DNA of 64,000 nucleotides from Halorubrum trapanicum (GCF_002355655.1 NZ_AP017569.1:372001-436000), one strand, 5' to 3'. Counted from the first letter of the stretch, positions 43,760-56,346 are shown. The notes: generated by a model not told the origin, from the letters alone. Translations and numbers: made by a program.

Positions 43760-45097
43760 ATGCACGTGGTCGTCATCGGGGCCGGCGAGGTCGGGACGAG
43801 CATCGCCGCGAGTCTCGCGTCGGACCACGAGGTCGTCGTCGTCGACGTCGACCCGGACCGAGCCGAGCAGCTCAAGTACGAACTCGACGTGCTCACCATC
43901 GCCGGCGACGGCACGTCCTCGGAGATCCAGTCGGCCGCCGAGGTCGACCGCGCGGACATGGTCATCGCGTGTACCGACGACGACCAGACGAACCTCGTCG
44001 CCTGCGGCACCGCGAAGACGCTCGGCGGCGGGTTCACGATCGCCCGCGTGAAGAGCACCGACTTCCTGCGCACGTGGGAGGGGAACGAGGGCGCGTTCGG
44101 CGTCGACTTCATGGTGTGTACGGATCTGTTGACCGCGCAGAACATCGTCCGGGTCATCGGGCTCCCGGCGGCGGTCGACGTCGACCCGTTCGCGGGCGGG
44201 CTGGTCCAGATGGCGGAGTTCGAGATCGCGGAGGGGAGCCCCGTCGCCGGACAGACCGTCTCGGAGGCGGACCGCTTCGAGTCGCTCACCTTCGTCGGCC
44301 TGTTCCGAAACGGCGAGATGACCATTCCGCGCGGGGACACCGGCATCACGGTCGGCGACCGCGCGGTGGTGATCGGCAGCCCCGAGAGCGTCCAGTCGTT
44401 CGCGACCGACGTCGCGCCGGAGACGACGCCGGACCGCGCGGACGAGATCGTCGTCGTCGGCGGCAGCGAGATCGGCTACCAGACCGCCCGGCTGCTGGAA
44501 GAGCGCGAGTTCAAGCCGCGGCTGATCGAGCAGGACCCCGACCGCGCGCGCTGGCTCGCGGAGAACCTCCCGGACACCGTCGTGATGGAACACGACGCGA
44601 CCGACACGGAGTTCCTCTCGCGCGAGCACGTCGACGAGGCCGACATCGTCGTCACCGCGCTCCGGTCCGACGAGAAGAACCTCCTCATCTCCGTGCTCGC
44701 CAAGCGCCTCGGCGTCGACCGCGTGATCGCCGTCGTCGACAGCCCGGACTACGTCACCGTCTTCGAGGAGATCGGCATCGATATCGCGATCAACCCCCGC
44801 ACCGTGACCGCCGAGGAGATCACGCGGTTCACCTACGAGAGCGTCGCGGAGAACATCGCGGTGCTGGAGAACGACCAGGCGGAGGTCCTCGAACTCGAAC
44901 TCACCGAGGGGTGCGGGCTCGTCGGGCGACCCATCTCGGAGATCGTCGCCGACAGCGACGTGCGGTTCGTCATCGGCGCGATCACCCGGAACCGCGAACT
45001 CGTCACGCCGCGGGGCGACACCGTCCTCCAGGCCGGCGACCACGTCATCCTGCTCGTCGAGTCCGACTCGGTGAGCGACATCGCCTCGATGGCCTGA
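43760..45097 (+). CDS. trkA: Trk K+ uptake regulatory NAD-binding protein
   Basis: Cytoplasmic gating subunit of the Trk channel, 445 residues, with the full duplicated arrangement: RCK-N (VVIGAGEVGTSIAASL), RCK-C, RCK-N (IVVVGGSEIGYQTARLL), RCK-C. Both glycine motifs are intact. It lies directly upstream of trkH (stop 45097, start 45099). NAD(H)/ATP binding to TrkA controls the TrkH pore. The ATG at 43760 is preferred to a GTG two codons earlier. Confidence 0.95.
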   Translation: MHVVVIGAGEVGTSIAASLASDHEVVVVDVDPDRAEQLKYELDVLTIAGDGTSSEIQSAAEVDRADMVIACTDDDQTNLVACGTAKTLGGGFTIARVKSTDFLRTWEGNEGAFGVDFMVCTDLLTAQNIVRVIGLPAAVDVDPFAGGLVQMAEFEIAEGSPVAGQTVSEADRFESLTFVGLFRNGEMTIPRGDTGITVGDRAVVIGSPESVQSFATDVAPETTPDRADEIVVVGGSEIGYQTARLLEEREFKPRLIEQDPDRARWLAENLPDTVVMEHDATDTEFLSREHVDEADIVVTALRSDEKNLLISVLAKRLGVDRVIAVVDSPDYVTVFEEIGIDIAINPRTVTAEEITRFTYESVAENIAVLENDQAEVLELELTEGCGLVGRPISEIVADSDVRFVIGAITRNRELVTPRGDTVLQAGDHVILLVESDSVSDIASMA

Positions 45098-45098
45098 G

Positions 45099-46607
45099 AT
45101 GTCCGGAGGGTCCCGCATCCGCGTCGGCTGGCGTGCGAGCGTGGGGCTCACCGGCGACGTCCTCGCCGCCCTCCCCGTCCCGCTGGCGTTCCCGCTGCTG
45201 ATCGCCGTCTACTACGGCGAGTCGCCGGTCCCGTTCCTCGCGGCGATCGCGGTCTCGCTCGCGCTCGGCGCGGCGTTCCGGTGGACGCGCGACCCCGCGG
45301 AGGACCTCGGACCGCGCGAGGCGTTCCTCGCGGTCGCGCTGATCTGGTTCCTCGTCGCCGCGGTCGGCGCGATCCCGTTCGTCGTGGCGGGTGTCGGCAC
45401 GGTCGCGAACCCGGTGAACGCTATGTTCGAGTCGATGAGCGGGCTGACGACGACCGGCGCGACCGTCCTCCGAGACTTCTCGCTCCACTCTCGCTCGGTC
45501 ATGATGTGGCGGCAGGTGATCCAGTGGCTCGGCGGGCTCGGCATCCTGATTCTGGCGACCGCGGTCCTCTCCGAGATCGGGGTCGGTGGGGCACAGCTGA
45601 TGGAGTCGGAGTCGCAGACCCAGGACGTCAACAAGCTCACGCCGAAGATCTCGCGGACGGCGCAGCTGATCTGGGGGATCTACTTCGGCCTCACGGGGCT
45701 CGCGATAGCTGTCTACTTCCTGCTCGGGCTCGCGGTCGACCCGCAGATGGACCTGTACAACGCCGTCGCACACGCGTTCACGTCGGTCGCGACCGCCGGG
45801 TTCTCGCCGGAGCCGCTCTCGGTCGGCGCGTTCCACCCGCTGATCCAGTGGGCGGTCGTCCCGTTCATGGTGATCGGCTCGACCAGCTTCGTGCTCATCT
45901 ACTTCGCCATTAACGGCGAGCCGATGCGCCTCCTGAAGAACGAGGAGTTCCACTTCTACCTCGGCGCGATGGGGACGCTCGCGTCGGTCGTCGCGCTCGG
46001 CCTCTTCCTCGATCCGAGCATCGCCTACGGTCCCGAGGCGACCCTCCGGCACGCCGTCTTCAACGTCGCGTCGGTCGTGACGACGACGGGGTACGCCAGC
46101 ACCGACTACGTACAGTGGGCGCCCGCGGCGAAACACATGCTGTTCATGGGGATGTTCGTCGGCGGGATGGTCGGGTCGACCACCTGCTCGATCAAGTCGT
46201 TGCGGTGGCTGGTCGCGCTGAAGTCGTTCAAGCGGAACCTCTACACCGCAATTCACCCGGACTCCGTGCGACCGGTCCGGATCTCGGGGAAGCCGATCGA
46301 CGAGGGCGCGATCCGCGATATCTACGCGTACCTCCTCCTCAGCATCGTGATATTCTTTCTGCTCGCCATCGTCATCGTCGTCGACGCCGAACGGGCGGAC
46401 GTCCCGGTCACCGAGTTCGAGGCGCTCGGCGCCGCGGCGACGACGTTCCTCAACATCGGCCCCGCGTTCGGCGACGCCGGGCCGTACGGGACGTTCGCGA
46501 CGTTCCCGATGAGCACGCGGGCAGTGATGATCGTCTTAATGTGGATCGGTCGGATCGAGATCATCCCCGTTCTCGTGCTGTTCACGAAGGCGTTCTGGAC
46601 CTCCTGA
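45099..46607 (+). CDS. trkH: Trk K+ transporter membrane subunit, first copy
   Basis: K+ channel-like subunit, 502 residues. Four pore-loop repeats are visible: SMSGLTTTGATVL, AFTSVATAGFSPE, ASVVTTTGYAS and TTFLNIGPAFG, each with the selectivity-filter glycine. About ten membrane segments in total. It is one base downstream of trkA. A second, different trkH follows, so TrkA may pair with either. Confidence 0.95.
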   Translation: MSGGSRIRVGWRASVGLTGDVLAALPVPLAFPLLIAVYYGESPVPFLAAIAVSLALGAAFRWTRDPAEDLGPREAFLAVALIWFLVAAVGAIPFVVAGVGTVANPVNAMFESMSGLTTTGATVLRDFSLHSRSVMMWRQVIQWLGGLGILILATAVLSEIGVGGAQLMESESQTQDVNKLTPKISRTAQLIWGIYFGLTGLAIAVYFLLGLAVDPQMDLYNAVAHAFTSVATAGFSPEPLSVGAFHPLIQWAVVPFMVIGSTSFVLIYFAINGEPMRLLKNEEFHFYLGAMGTLASVVALGLFLDPSIAYGPEATLRHAVFNVASVVTTTGYASTDYVQWAPAAKHMLFMGMFVGGMVGSTTCSIKSLRWLVALKSFKRNLYTAIHPDSVRPVRISGKPIDEGAIRDIYAYLLLSIVIFFLLAIVIVVDAERADVPVTEFEALGAAATTFLNIGPAFGDAGPYGTFATFPMSTRAVMIVLMWIGRIEIIPVLVLFTKAFWTS

Positions 46608-46727
46608 GCCCCGCCCCGCCCCACCCCCTCCCCGACCGCGGCCGCGACGCGTCGCGACCGCCCGCGCCGTCCGCCGTTCGACAGTTTAATACAGCGAACG
46701 GGCGACTCCCATATCGATCGAGTGACT

Positions 46728-48296
46728 ATGTCGGTGGGCGTCAACTGGAAGGCGAGCGTGGGGCTTCTCGGCGTCGGAATCAAGTATCTGGCCGCCACGC
46801 TGCTGGTCCCGCTGGTCGTCGCCGTCGCGTACGGCGAGGACGTCTGGGTCTTCCTGGTCTCGATGGCGCTCGTCGCGGGGGTCGGGTTCGCGATCGAACG
46901 TGTCGACGCCGACCCCGACCTCGGCCCCCGCGAGGCGCTGCTGTTCGTCTCGCTCGCGTGGCTCGCGGCGGCGGTCATCGGTACCATCCCGTACCTGCTT
47001 GCGGGCTATGGCACGGCGTCGACGATCGGGCTCCAGACCGGGTCGGTCGGCGCGTTCACCGAATCGATCGTCAACGCCCTGTTCGAGTCGATGAGCGGGT
47101 TCACGACGACGGGCGCGACGGTGCTGGGCGAGATCAGCACTGACCAGCACTCCCACGCCGTGCTGATGTGGCGCCAGCTCACCCAGTGGCTCGGCGGGAT
47201 GGGGATCATCGTCCTGATGATCGCCATCCTCCCGGAGGTCGCGGTCAACGGCGCGCAGCTGATGGACTCGGAGGCGCCGGGCCCGGAGCTCCAGAAGCTC
47301 ACGCCGAAGATCGCGGAGACGGCGCGCGCGCTCTGGCTGATCTACTTCGGGTTCACCGTGCTGATGATCGCGGTCCTGTACGGGCTCCACCTCGTTGGAA
47401 TGGCGCCGAACATGGACCTGTACAACGCCGTCGCGCACGGATTCTCCACCCTCCCGACCGGCGGGTTCTCGCCGCAGGCCGAAAGCATCGGGTACTTTTC
47501 CGCGGCCGTTCAGTGGGTCGTCATCCCCTTCATGGTCGTCGCCGGCGTCAACTTCGCGCTGTTCTGGCACGTGCTGCGCGGCGAGGTCGACACGCTGCTG
47601 GAGAACGCGGAGTTCCGGACGTACGCCGGCGCGCTCGCCGTCGTCACCGCCCTGCTCGCCGTCCTCCTGTTCCGCGGCGCCGCGCCGGTCTTAGAGATCG
47701 GGGGCGCCACGGAGGGGGTCACGGAGAACGCGCTCCGGCAGGCAGCGTTCCAGATCGGCTCGCTGCTGAACTCCACCGGGTTTGCCACCTCGGACTTCGC
47801 GCAGTGGGACACGCACGCGCAGGTGCTGCTGCTGTTCGCGATGTTCATCGGCGGCTCCGCCGGCTCGACCGGCGGCGGTATCAAGATCGTCCGGTGGCTG
47901 ATCGTCGCGAAGGCGATCCGCCGCGAGCTGTTCACCTCGGCGCACCCCGACGTCGTCCAGCCCGTCCGGCTCAGCGGGAGCGTCGTGGACGAGGACGCGA
48001 TCCGCGGGATCATGGCGTTTACGCTGTTGTACCTCGTGCTTCTCGCCGTCTCGGCGGTGTTCCTCTCGCTGGACGCCGCGCGAGTCGGCACGCAGCTCAC
48101 CGCGCTGGAGTCGTTCAGCGCCTCGCTCGCCACCATCGGGAACATCGGGCCCGGGTTCGGCCGGCTCGGACCGTTCGGGAGCTACCTCTTCTTCCCGGAC
48201 TCCTCGAAGCTGCTGATGATATTCCTGATGTGGATCGGCCGGCTGGAGATCGTCCCGGTACTCGCGGTGTTCATCTCCGGGGTCGACGGGAGGTAG
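46728..48296 (+). CDS. trkH: Trk K+ transporter membrane subunit, second copy
   Basis: Second TrkH, 522 residues, with pore loops SMSGFTTTGATVL, GFSTLPTGGFSPQ, GSLLNSTGFATSD and LATIGNIGPGFG. It differs enough from the first copy to be an old paralogue rather than a recent duplication. It is 120 bases after trkH-1, with its own TTTAATAC box at about 46685, so it is probably transcribed separately as well. A GTG at 46722 closer to the leaderless distance is an alternative start. The two universal stress protein genes follow. Confidence 0.95.
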   Translation: MSVGVNWKASVGLLGVGIKYLAATLLVPLVVAVAYGEDVWVFLVSMALVAGVGFAIERVDADPDLGPREALLFVSLAWLAAAVIGTIPYLLAGYGTASTIGLQTGSVGAFTESIVNALFESMSGFTTTGATVLGEISTDQHSHAVLMWRQLTQWLGGMGIIVLMIAILPEVAVNGAQLMDSEAPGPELQKLTPKIAETARALWLIYFGFTVLMIAVLYGLHLVGMAPNMDLYNAVAHGFSTLPTGGFSPQAESIGYFSAAVQWVVIPFMVVAGVNFALFWHVLRGEVDTLLENAEFRTYAGALAVVTALLAVLLFRGAAPVLEIGGATEGVTENALRQAAFQIGSLLNSTGFATSDFAQWDTHAQVLLLFAMFIGGSAGSTGGGIKIVRWLIVAKAIRRELFTSAHPDVVQPVRLSGSVVDEDAIRGIMAFTLLYLVLLAVSAVFLSLDAARVGTQLTALESFSASLATIGNIGPGFGRLGPFGSYLFFPDSSKLLMIFLMWIGRLEIVPVLAVFISGVDGR

Positions 48297-48359
48297 GCCG
48301 CTCTCTCGACCCGGCTCCGAGAGCGTATCTTCATAACCGACGAGGAGAGTGGTGTCCGT

Positions 48360-48800
48360 ATGACGAGTTCCGACGACGCCGGCGGTCAGGACCTGCTCGG
48401 CCACGCGCTCCTCCCGGTCGCGAACGAGGACGACGCGCTGGCGACGGCGCGGGCGCTCGAACCGTACGACCCGGAGCGGGTGACCGCGCTCCACGTCGTC
48501 GAGAAGGGCGACGGGGTGCCGGACAAGACGCCCGTCGAGCAGTCGGAGGAGCTGGCCGCCGAGTCGTACGCGGCGGTCCGAACGGTGTTTCCCGACGCGA
48601 GCGAACACACCGCGTACGCCCGGGACGTGGTCGAGGCGATATTCGACGCCGCCGAGGAGGTAGACGCGACCGCGATCGCGTACCGCTCGCGCGGCGGGAA
48701 CCGCCTCGTCCAGTTTCTCTCGGGCGACCTGTCGACCGAGCTCGTGACCGACGCGCCGGTTCCGGTCGTCGCGCTCCCGCGCGCGAAGGCGGACGAATGA
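48360..48800 (+). CDS. universal stress protein (single UspA domain)
   Basis: A 146-residue UspA-fold protein. Starts with an acidic tail, then LLGHALLPVANEDDALATARALEPYDPERVTALHVVEKG. The C-terminal nucleotide-loop region reads AIAYRSRGGNRLVQFLSGDLSTELVTDAPVPVVAL, resembling the ATP-binding G-2x-G-9x-G(S/T) motif although with changed spacing. It follows the Trk genes and may bind ATP and act on the K+ system, as seen for other Usp-Trk neighbours; this is inference. Confidence 0.88.
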   Translation: MTSSDDAGGQDLLGHALLPVANEDDALATARALEPYDPERVTALHVVEKGDGVPDKTPVEQSEELAAESYAAVRTVFPDASEHTAYARDVVEAIFDAAEEVDATAIAYRSRGGNRLVQFLSGDLSTELVTDAPVPVVALPRAKADE

Positions 48801-48845
48801 GGGGCCGAAGTCGCCTCGCCTCCGAGCGCTGACCGGGTCCGACCG

Positions 48846-49694
48846 ATGACGCCGACCGACGACCGCCCTACCGTCATGGTCGCGCTCTCGAACCCGCGGA
48901 CGGAGGGTGCGCTCGTCGCGCTCGCCGGCGCCCTTGCCGAGCACAGGGGCGGCCGTCTCCTCGCCGTCCACGTCGTCACCGTTCCCGACCAGACGTCGCT
49001 GGAGACGGCCGCGGAGAACAGAGAGCGGCTCGACGACTCCTCCGAGGCGCTGCTCGCCGCCGCCGTCGACGACGCCGCGGCGTTCGACGCGCCCGTCGAG
49101 ACGAAGACGATCCTCTCGCACCGCGGGATCGAGGAGGTGTTCGACGCCGCGCGGACGAACGACGCGGACGCCGTCGTGATGGGGTACGGCGGGGCCCGGT
49201 TCGCCGGCGGGCGCGTCGAAGGGTCGCTCGACGAAGTCGCCCGCGACCTCCCCTGCGACTTCCTCGTGCTGGACGGCCAGCAGCTGAACCTCTCTGAGGT
49301 GCTCGTGCCGACCGCCGGCGGGCCCTCCTCCGACCTCTCCGCGGAGGTCGCGCTGGCGCTCCGAGACGTCTCCGGCGCGGACGTGTCGCTGCTCCACGTC
49401 GTCGACGAGGGCGAGGAGGAGTCGGGTCGCGAGTTCCTCGCCGACTGGGCCGACGGCCACGGGCTCGTGGACGCGGACCTGCGGATCGAGGCGGGCGACG
49501 TCGGAACGACGATCGAACGGGTCGGCGCGGGGTACGACCTCGTGGTCGTCGGCGCCACGGAGCGCGGGCTCCTCTCGCGGGTCGTCCGCGGGTCGCTCGC
49601 GTCCGCGGCGATCGAGCGGCTCGACGCGCCGGTGCTGCTCGCGGAGTCCCCCTCGTCGCGGTCGCTCCGCGAGCGGCTGTTCGGCGGGCGCTGA
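48846..49694 (+). CDS. universal stress protein with two UspA domains
   Basis: A 282-residue tandem UspA protein. Domain 1 begins PTVMVALSNPRTEGALVALAGALAEHRGGRLLAVHVV; domain 2 begins LNLSEVLVPTAGGPSSDLSAEVALAL. The second domain has a full ATP-binding loop VVGATERGLLSRVVRGSLAS. It is 45 bases after the single-domain gene, same strand. This kind of double Usp often accompanies cation transporters in haloarchaea, and here it probably belongs to the Trk block. Confidence 0.9.
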   Translation: MTPTDDRPTVMVALSNPRTEGALVALAGALAEHRGGRLLAVHVVTVPDQTSLETAAENRERLDDSSEALLAAAVDDAAAFDAPVETKTILSHRGIEEVFDAARTNDADAVVMGYGGARFAGGRVEGSLDEVARDLPCDFLVLDGQQLNLSEVLVPTAGGPSSDLSAEVALALRDVSGADVSLLHVVDEGEEESGREFLADWADGHGLVDADLRIEAGDVGTTIERVGAGYDLVVVGATERGLLSRVVRGSLASAAIERLDAPVLLAESPSSRSLRERLFGGR

Positions 49695-49755
49695 GGGCGC
49701 GGGTTCAGTCGACGAGTGCCACCCGGGCCGACGCCTCCTTTCAGAATATAATGAA

Positions 49756-49764
49756 TATTTATAC
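49756..49764 (+). promoter_or_regulatory. TATA box of the methylmalonyl-CoA mutase gene
   Basis: TATTTATAC starts 32 bases upstream of the ATG at 49788, in a locally A+T-rich stretch. It marks a leaderless promoter separate from the stress protein genes. Confidence 0.65.
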
Positions 49765-49787
49765 GCGACCGGCGGGTACCCGGGGGT

Positions 49788-51488
<1,701 letters not shown>

Positions 51489-51567
51489 CCGCGGACGAGG
51501 AAGCGTGAAACGGGGCGGACCGACGGCGGTCCCGCGAGGGAGCGCGGGCGGCGCTACGAGACCTCCC

Positions 51568-51804
51568 TTACGCCGTCTCGACCGGCCGCGCGGACTCCGC
51601 GCACCACGCGTTACCCCGGCGGCCCGCCCGCCGGAGGTCGAGCTCGACGACCGAGCCGGCGTCGAGCGACGACAGCTCGGCCTCCACGTCGGGGTCGTCG
51701 TACTCGACGACGTACAGCGTCCCGTTGCGCGGGTATTCGCGGAGCGTGATCGCTCCGTGGTCGTTACACGCGTCGACGACCGTGTACTTGCCTGTGCGGT
51801 CCAT
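51568..51804 (-). CDS. small conserved haloarchaeal protein
   Basis: A 78-residue protein, MDRTGKYTVVDACNDHGAIT at the start, mostly beta strands with two cysteines (DACND and NAWCAES). A run of hydrophobic/polar alternation LYVVEYDDPDVEAELSSLDAGSVVELDLRRAGRRG suggests a small barrel, perhaps an OB/SH3-like fold. I recall no family name with certainty. The start is set at the ATG 51804 since codons upstream lack a start closer to a promoter. Convergent with the mutase gene. Confidence 0.6.
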   Translation of the reverse strand: MDRTGKYTVVDACNDHGAITLREYPRNGTLYVVEYDDPDVEAELSSLDAGSVVELDLRRAGRRGNAWCAESARPVETA

Positions 51805-51924
51805 CCCGAGTCGAGCTACGTAGTGTTCCTTGTTAACAGTTGTCCGGGTGGGCGGCGCGGCCGCACGCACCCGTCACCCGGCCGCGAACGGTCCATTTTA
51901 ATCGGCCCGTCGCCTCGCTCGGGT

Positions 51925-52689
51925 ATGACGGAGACGGAGATCCCCGAGGACCACCCGCGGTACGCGTCGCTCGTGACGCGCCACCGGATCGAGGCGGGCG
52001 TGGAGAAGGGGATCACCTCGAAGCAGGGGCTGATCGCGCAGGGAAGAGGGGAGGCGTTCGACTACCTCCTCGGCGAGCGCACCCTCCCGAGCGCCGACGA
52101 CGCCGCGCGCGCCGCGGCCGCGACGCTCCTGCTCGCCGACCGCCCCGTGATCTCGGTCAACGGTAACGTCGCGGCGCTCGCGCCGGCGGAGACGGTCGCC
52201 CTCGCGGACGCGGTCGGCGCCGACCTGGAGGTGAACCTGTTCAACCACACCGACGAGCGCGTCCGCCGGATCGCCGACCACCTCCGCGAGCACGGCGCCG
52301 AGGAGGTGAAGGGACTCGCCGGGGACGGCGAGATCCCCGGGCTCGACCACGCGCGCGGCGTCGTCGACGCCGACGGGATCGAGGCGGCCGACGTCGTCGT
52401 GGTCCCCCTGGAGGACGGCGACCGCGCCGCCGCGCTCGACGCGATGGGGAAGACGGAGATCGTCGTCGACCTCAACCCGGGAAGCCGCTCGCCGCGGACC
52501 GCCGACGTGCCGATCGTCGACAACCTGCTGCGCGCGGTGCCGAACGTGACGGCGCACGCGGAGGACCTCGCGGACGCGACGCCCGCTGAACTGGAGCGGA
52601 TCGGCGACGAGTTCGACGCCGACGCCGCGCTCGACGCGGCCGAGGCGGCGATCCGCGAGGGGTCGTTCGCGGACGCGGACCCGGAGTAG
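51925..52689 (+). CDS. 4-phosphopantoate-beta-alanine ligase (phosphopantothenate synthetase)
   Basis: Archaeal-type CoA pathway enzyme joining 4-phosphopantoate and beta-alanine with ATP; 254 residues. Family segments: IPEDHPRYASLVTRHRIEAGVEKGITSKQGLIAQGRGEAFDYLLGE at the N-terminus, TLLLADRPVISVNGNVAALAP, EVNLFNHTDERVRRIADHLREHGAEEVKG, and KTEIVVDLNPGSRSPRTADVPIVDNLLRAVPN. A TTTTAAT box 24-29 bases upstream supports the ATG. CoaBC, the next enzyme but one, is encoded 2.3 kb away on the same strand. Confidence 0.95.
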   Translation: MTETEIPEDHPRYASLVTRHRIEAGVEKGITSKQGLIAQGRGEAFDYLLGERTLPSADDAARAAAATLLLADRPVISVNGNVAALAPAETVALADAVGADLEVNLFNHTDERVRRIADHLREHGAEEVKGLAGDGEIPGLDHARGVVDADGIEAADVVVVPLEDGDRAAALDAMGKTEIVVDLNPGSRSPRTADVPIVDNLLRAVPNVTAHAEDLADATPAELERIGDEFDADAALDAAEAAIREGSFADADPE

Positions 52690-52744
52690 TTCGACGGTCG
52701 CCCCCGCCGGAAGGCAAAAGCGTGCGCCGCCCCTAACAGTCGGT

Positions 52745-53194
52745 ATGGAACTCGACGAGACGGACCGGGCGATCCTGCGAATCCTCCAGGAGGACGCGCG
52801 GACCCCGTTCTCGGAGGTCGCGCGCCGGATCGACATGTCCAGTGCGACCGTCCACGACCGAGTGAGTCGCCTCGAAGAGGCCGGCGTCATCCGGGGGTAC
52901 CACGCCGACATCGACCCGAAGGCGGTCGGGTACGGAGTGGGCGCGTTCGTGGGCCTGCGCGTCGAGCAGGGTCGCGAGGAGGACGCGCTCGACCGGCTCC
53001 GCGGCATCGACGGCGTGCGCGAGATCCACCTCACCACCGGCGAGTGGGACGTGATCCTCCGGGTCGTCGCGGCCGACACCGACCGGCTCCGCGAGCTGAT
53101 GTTCGATCGGATCGCGGAGACCGAGGGGTTCTCGCGCTCGCAGACGATGGTCATCCTCGGGACCGACTACGAGCAGCCCGGGCCGCCGCTGTAG
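52745..53194 (+). CDS. Lrp/AsnC-family transcriptional regulator
   Basis: A 149-residue regulator. N-terminal HTH: LDETDRAILRILQEDARTPFSEVARRIDMSSATVHDRVSRLEEAGVIRGY; C-terminal RAM domain VGAFVGLRVEQGREEDALDRLRGIDGVREIHLTTGEWDVILRVV with the GxxD-type loop TGEWD. Such proteins form octamers and sense amino acids. The target is unknown; it lies next to CoA synthesis genes. Confidence 0.93.
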   Translation: MELDETDRAILRILQEDARTPFSEVARRIDMSSATVHDRVSRLEEAGVIRGYHADIDPKAVGYGVGAFVGLRVEQGREEDALDRLRGIDGVREIHLTTGEWDVILRVVAADTDRLRELMFDRIAETEGFSRSQTMVILGTDYEQPGPPL

Positions 53195-54454
<1,260 letters not shown>

Positions 54455-54480
54455 ATATCGTATTCCCGTTACGTCGTTTA

Positions 54481-54577
54481 TTTATAAGCGACCGGCGGGA
54501 GGCATTCCGAGGACGCCGACAGATTCCCAGCCACTTGATTATAAATCGATGACTACAGACCGGCGGCGAACTCCTCC
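54481..54577 (+). promoter_or_regulatory. 57-bp phased TATA units of element copy D
   Basis: Boxes TTATAAGCG (54482) and TTATAAATC (54539) are exactly 57 bases apart. The second is followed by CAGACCGGCGGCGAAC and CTCCTCCAAAGCCCCAG, as in copy A. A TTTAAATAT lies still further upstream at about 54451, overlapping the end of the DUF63 gene. Confidence 0.7.
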
Positions 54578-54869
54578 AAAGCCCCAGCCGGGAGGCGGGC
54601 GCACGCTCGCTGTGCTCCTCAGTCGCTCGCGCTGCTCGCTCCTTGCGGTGCTTGCTTCGCCTGCGCCCGCCTCCCGGCTGCCCCTTTGAGTCCCGCCCCG
54701 CACAGCACCGCACAGCGCCTCACGCCTCCCCAGCCTCGTCGCGGCCGCTTTTGAGCGGCCGCGACTCCCTCGCGCGGGCGACTCGCGCCCTGTCGGGCGC
54801 TCGTCGGCACGCAGGGAGGCGCGACGCGCCTCTTGCAGCCGGCGGCTCTGCCGCCGGCGACGCCACCGC
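54578..54869 (+). repeat. structured non-coding element, copy D
   Basis: The best-preserved full-length copy. Hairpin 1 arms CAGCCGGGAGGCGGGCGCA (54585-54603) and exact complement (54662-54680), 19 of 19 pairs. Hairpin 2 is GTCGCGGCCGCT-tttg-AGCGGCCGCGAC (54738-54765). A GGCGCG/CGCGCC stem and hairpin 3 GCCGGCGGC-tct-GCCGCCGGC (54838-54858) follow. The end GCCACCGC is followed by another TTTATAAG at about 54876. The segment 54880-54971 contains the coaBC promoter. Confidence 0.85.
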
Positions 54870-54937
54870 CGATCATTTATAAGCTATTTCTGGGGGTCGC
54901 GGTGGTTTGGTCATCCGACCCCATTCCGCAACGGCAT

Positions 54938-54944
54938 CTTATAA
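54938..54944 (+). promoter_or_regulatory. TATA box of coaBC
   Basis: TTATAAG lies about 28 bases upstream of the ATG at 54972, consistent with a leaderless transcript. Confidence 0.65.
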
Positions 54945-54971
54945 GCCGTCGGGCGCGGAACGGTCTCGGTA

Positions 54972-56141
54972 ATGCTGGACGGGGTCAACGTCGCGCTCGG
55001 CGTCTCGGGGAGCATCGCGGCGGTGAAGGTCGTCGAACTCGCGCACGAACTGCGCCGGCACGGCGCGAGCGTGCGCGCCGTCATGTCCCCGGCGGCGACG
55101 AATATTATTCACCCGTGGGCGGTCGACTTCGCGACCGACGAGCCCGTCGTCACCGAGATCACCGGGAGCGTGGAACACGTGGAGCTCTGCGGCCGCGAGG
55201 GGTGGGCGGACGTGCTGCTGTTGGCTCCGGCGACCGCGAACACCGCCGGGAAGGTCGCGGCCGCGGTCGACGACACGCCCGTGACGACCTGCGCGACGAC
55301 GGCCTTGGGCGCGGACGTGCCGGTCGTGATGGCGCCCGCGATGCACGAGCCGATGTACGACCACCCGGGCGTTCTGGACGCGCTCGACAAACTGGAGTCG
55401 TGGGGCGTGCGCTTCGCCGACCCGCGGATCGAGGAGGGCAAGGCGAAGATCGCGGCCGAAGGGGACATCGTCACCGAGGTCGCCCGCGCGACGACGCCGC
55501 AGACGCTCGCCGGGACGCACGTCGTCGTCACCGCCGGCGCGACGAAGGAGCGGATCGACCCGATCCGGATCTTGACGAACCGCGCGTCGGGGAAGACGGG
55601 CCGGGCGGTGGCGCGGGCGTGCTACGTCCGCGGCGCCCGGGTGACGCTCGTTCAGGACGGCCCCGAGGTCCCGTACGCCGACGTGGTCGCCGTGGAGACG
55701 GCCGACGAGATGATGGCGGCCTGTCGGCGGACCGCGGCGACCGCGGATGCGCTGGTGTCGGCGGCCGCCATCTCCGACTTCACCGCCGACGCGGTCGACG
55801 AGAAGATCCGGTCGGGGTCGCCGCTGTCGGTCGAGTTGGAGCCGACGCCGAAGCTCATCGACTCGGTGCGCGAGGCGTACCCGGACCTCCCGATCGTCGG
55901 GTTCAAAGCCGAGACGTCGGGCGACGACGCGGCGATGGTCTCCGAGGCGGAGCGCATCCGCGACCGGGTCGGGCTGGCGTTCGTCGTCGCGAACGACGCG
56001 AGCGTGATGGGCGGCGACGAGACGCGCGTCCTGCTGGTCGGCGAGGACGGGACCGACCCGGAGGAGGCCGCCGGCTCGAAGGACGCGGTCGCCGGCCGCA
56101 TCGCCGACCGGCTCGCGGCGGCGCTCGACGCGTCGGGGTGA
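54972..56141 (+). CDS. coaBC: bifunctional phosphopantothenoylcysteine synthetase/decarboxylase
   Basis: CoA synthesis: CoaB couples 4'-phosphopantothenate with cysteine (CTP), CoaC decarboxylates the product with FMN. 389 residues. The CoaC flavoprotein domain comes first (VNVALGVSGSIAAVKVVELAHEL, MSPAATNIIHP, LLLAPATANTAGKVA and VMAPAMHEPMYDHP). The CoaB domain begins near residue 180 (GTHVVVTAGATKERIDPIRILTNRASGKTG) and includes VSAAAISDFTADAVDEKIRSG and VGFKAETS. It has its own promoter downstream of element copy D. Confidence 0.96.
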   Translation: MLDGVNVALGVSGSIAAVKVVELAHELRRHGASVRAVMSPAATNIIHPWAVDFATDEPVVTEITGSVEHVELCGREGWADVLLLAPATANTAGKVAAAVDDTPVTTCATTALGADVPVVMAPAMHEPMYDHPGVLDALDKLESWGVRFADPRIEEGKAKIAAEGDIVTEVARATTPQTLAGTHVVVTAGATKERIDPIRILTNRASGKTGRAVARACYVRGARVTLVQDGPEVPYADVVAVETADEMMAACRRTAATADALVSAAAISDFTADAVDEKIRSGSPLSVELEPTPKLIDSVREAYPDLPIVGFKAETSGDDAAMVSEAERIRDRVGLAFVVANDASVMGGDETRVLLVGEDGTDPEEAAGSKDAVAGRIADRLAAALDASG

Positions 56142-56346
56142 GGGGCGGCCGGAGCGATCGCCTCCGCGACGCTTCCGCGCCGCCCCTTCGACGCTTCCGT
56201 GCCGCCCCGCGACGACCGCGAACCGCGCGGACGGTATCGCCCGGCCCCGGCAGGGTTACCGCGGATACAAACTGTTTTGGGGCGGTAGAGTAACCACTCG
56301 GGTAGAACCATTCATGTGTAACGAGACGGTCACGCACGACCCCGTG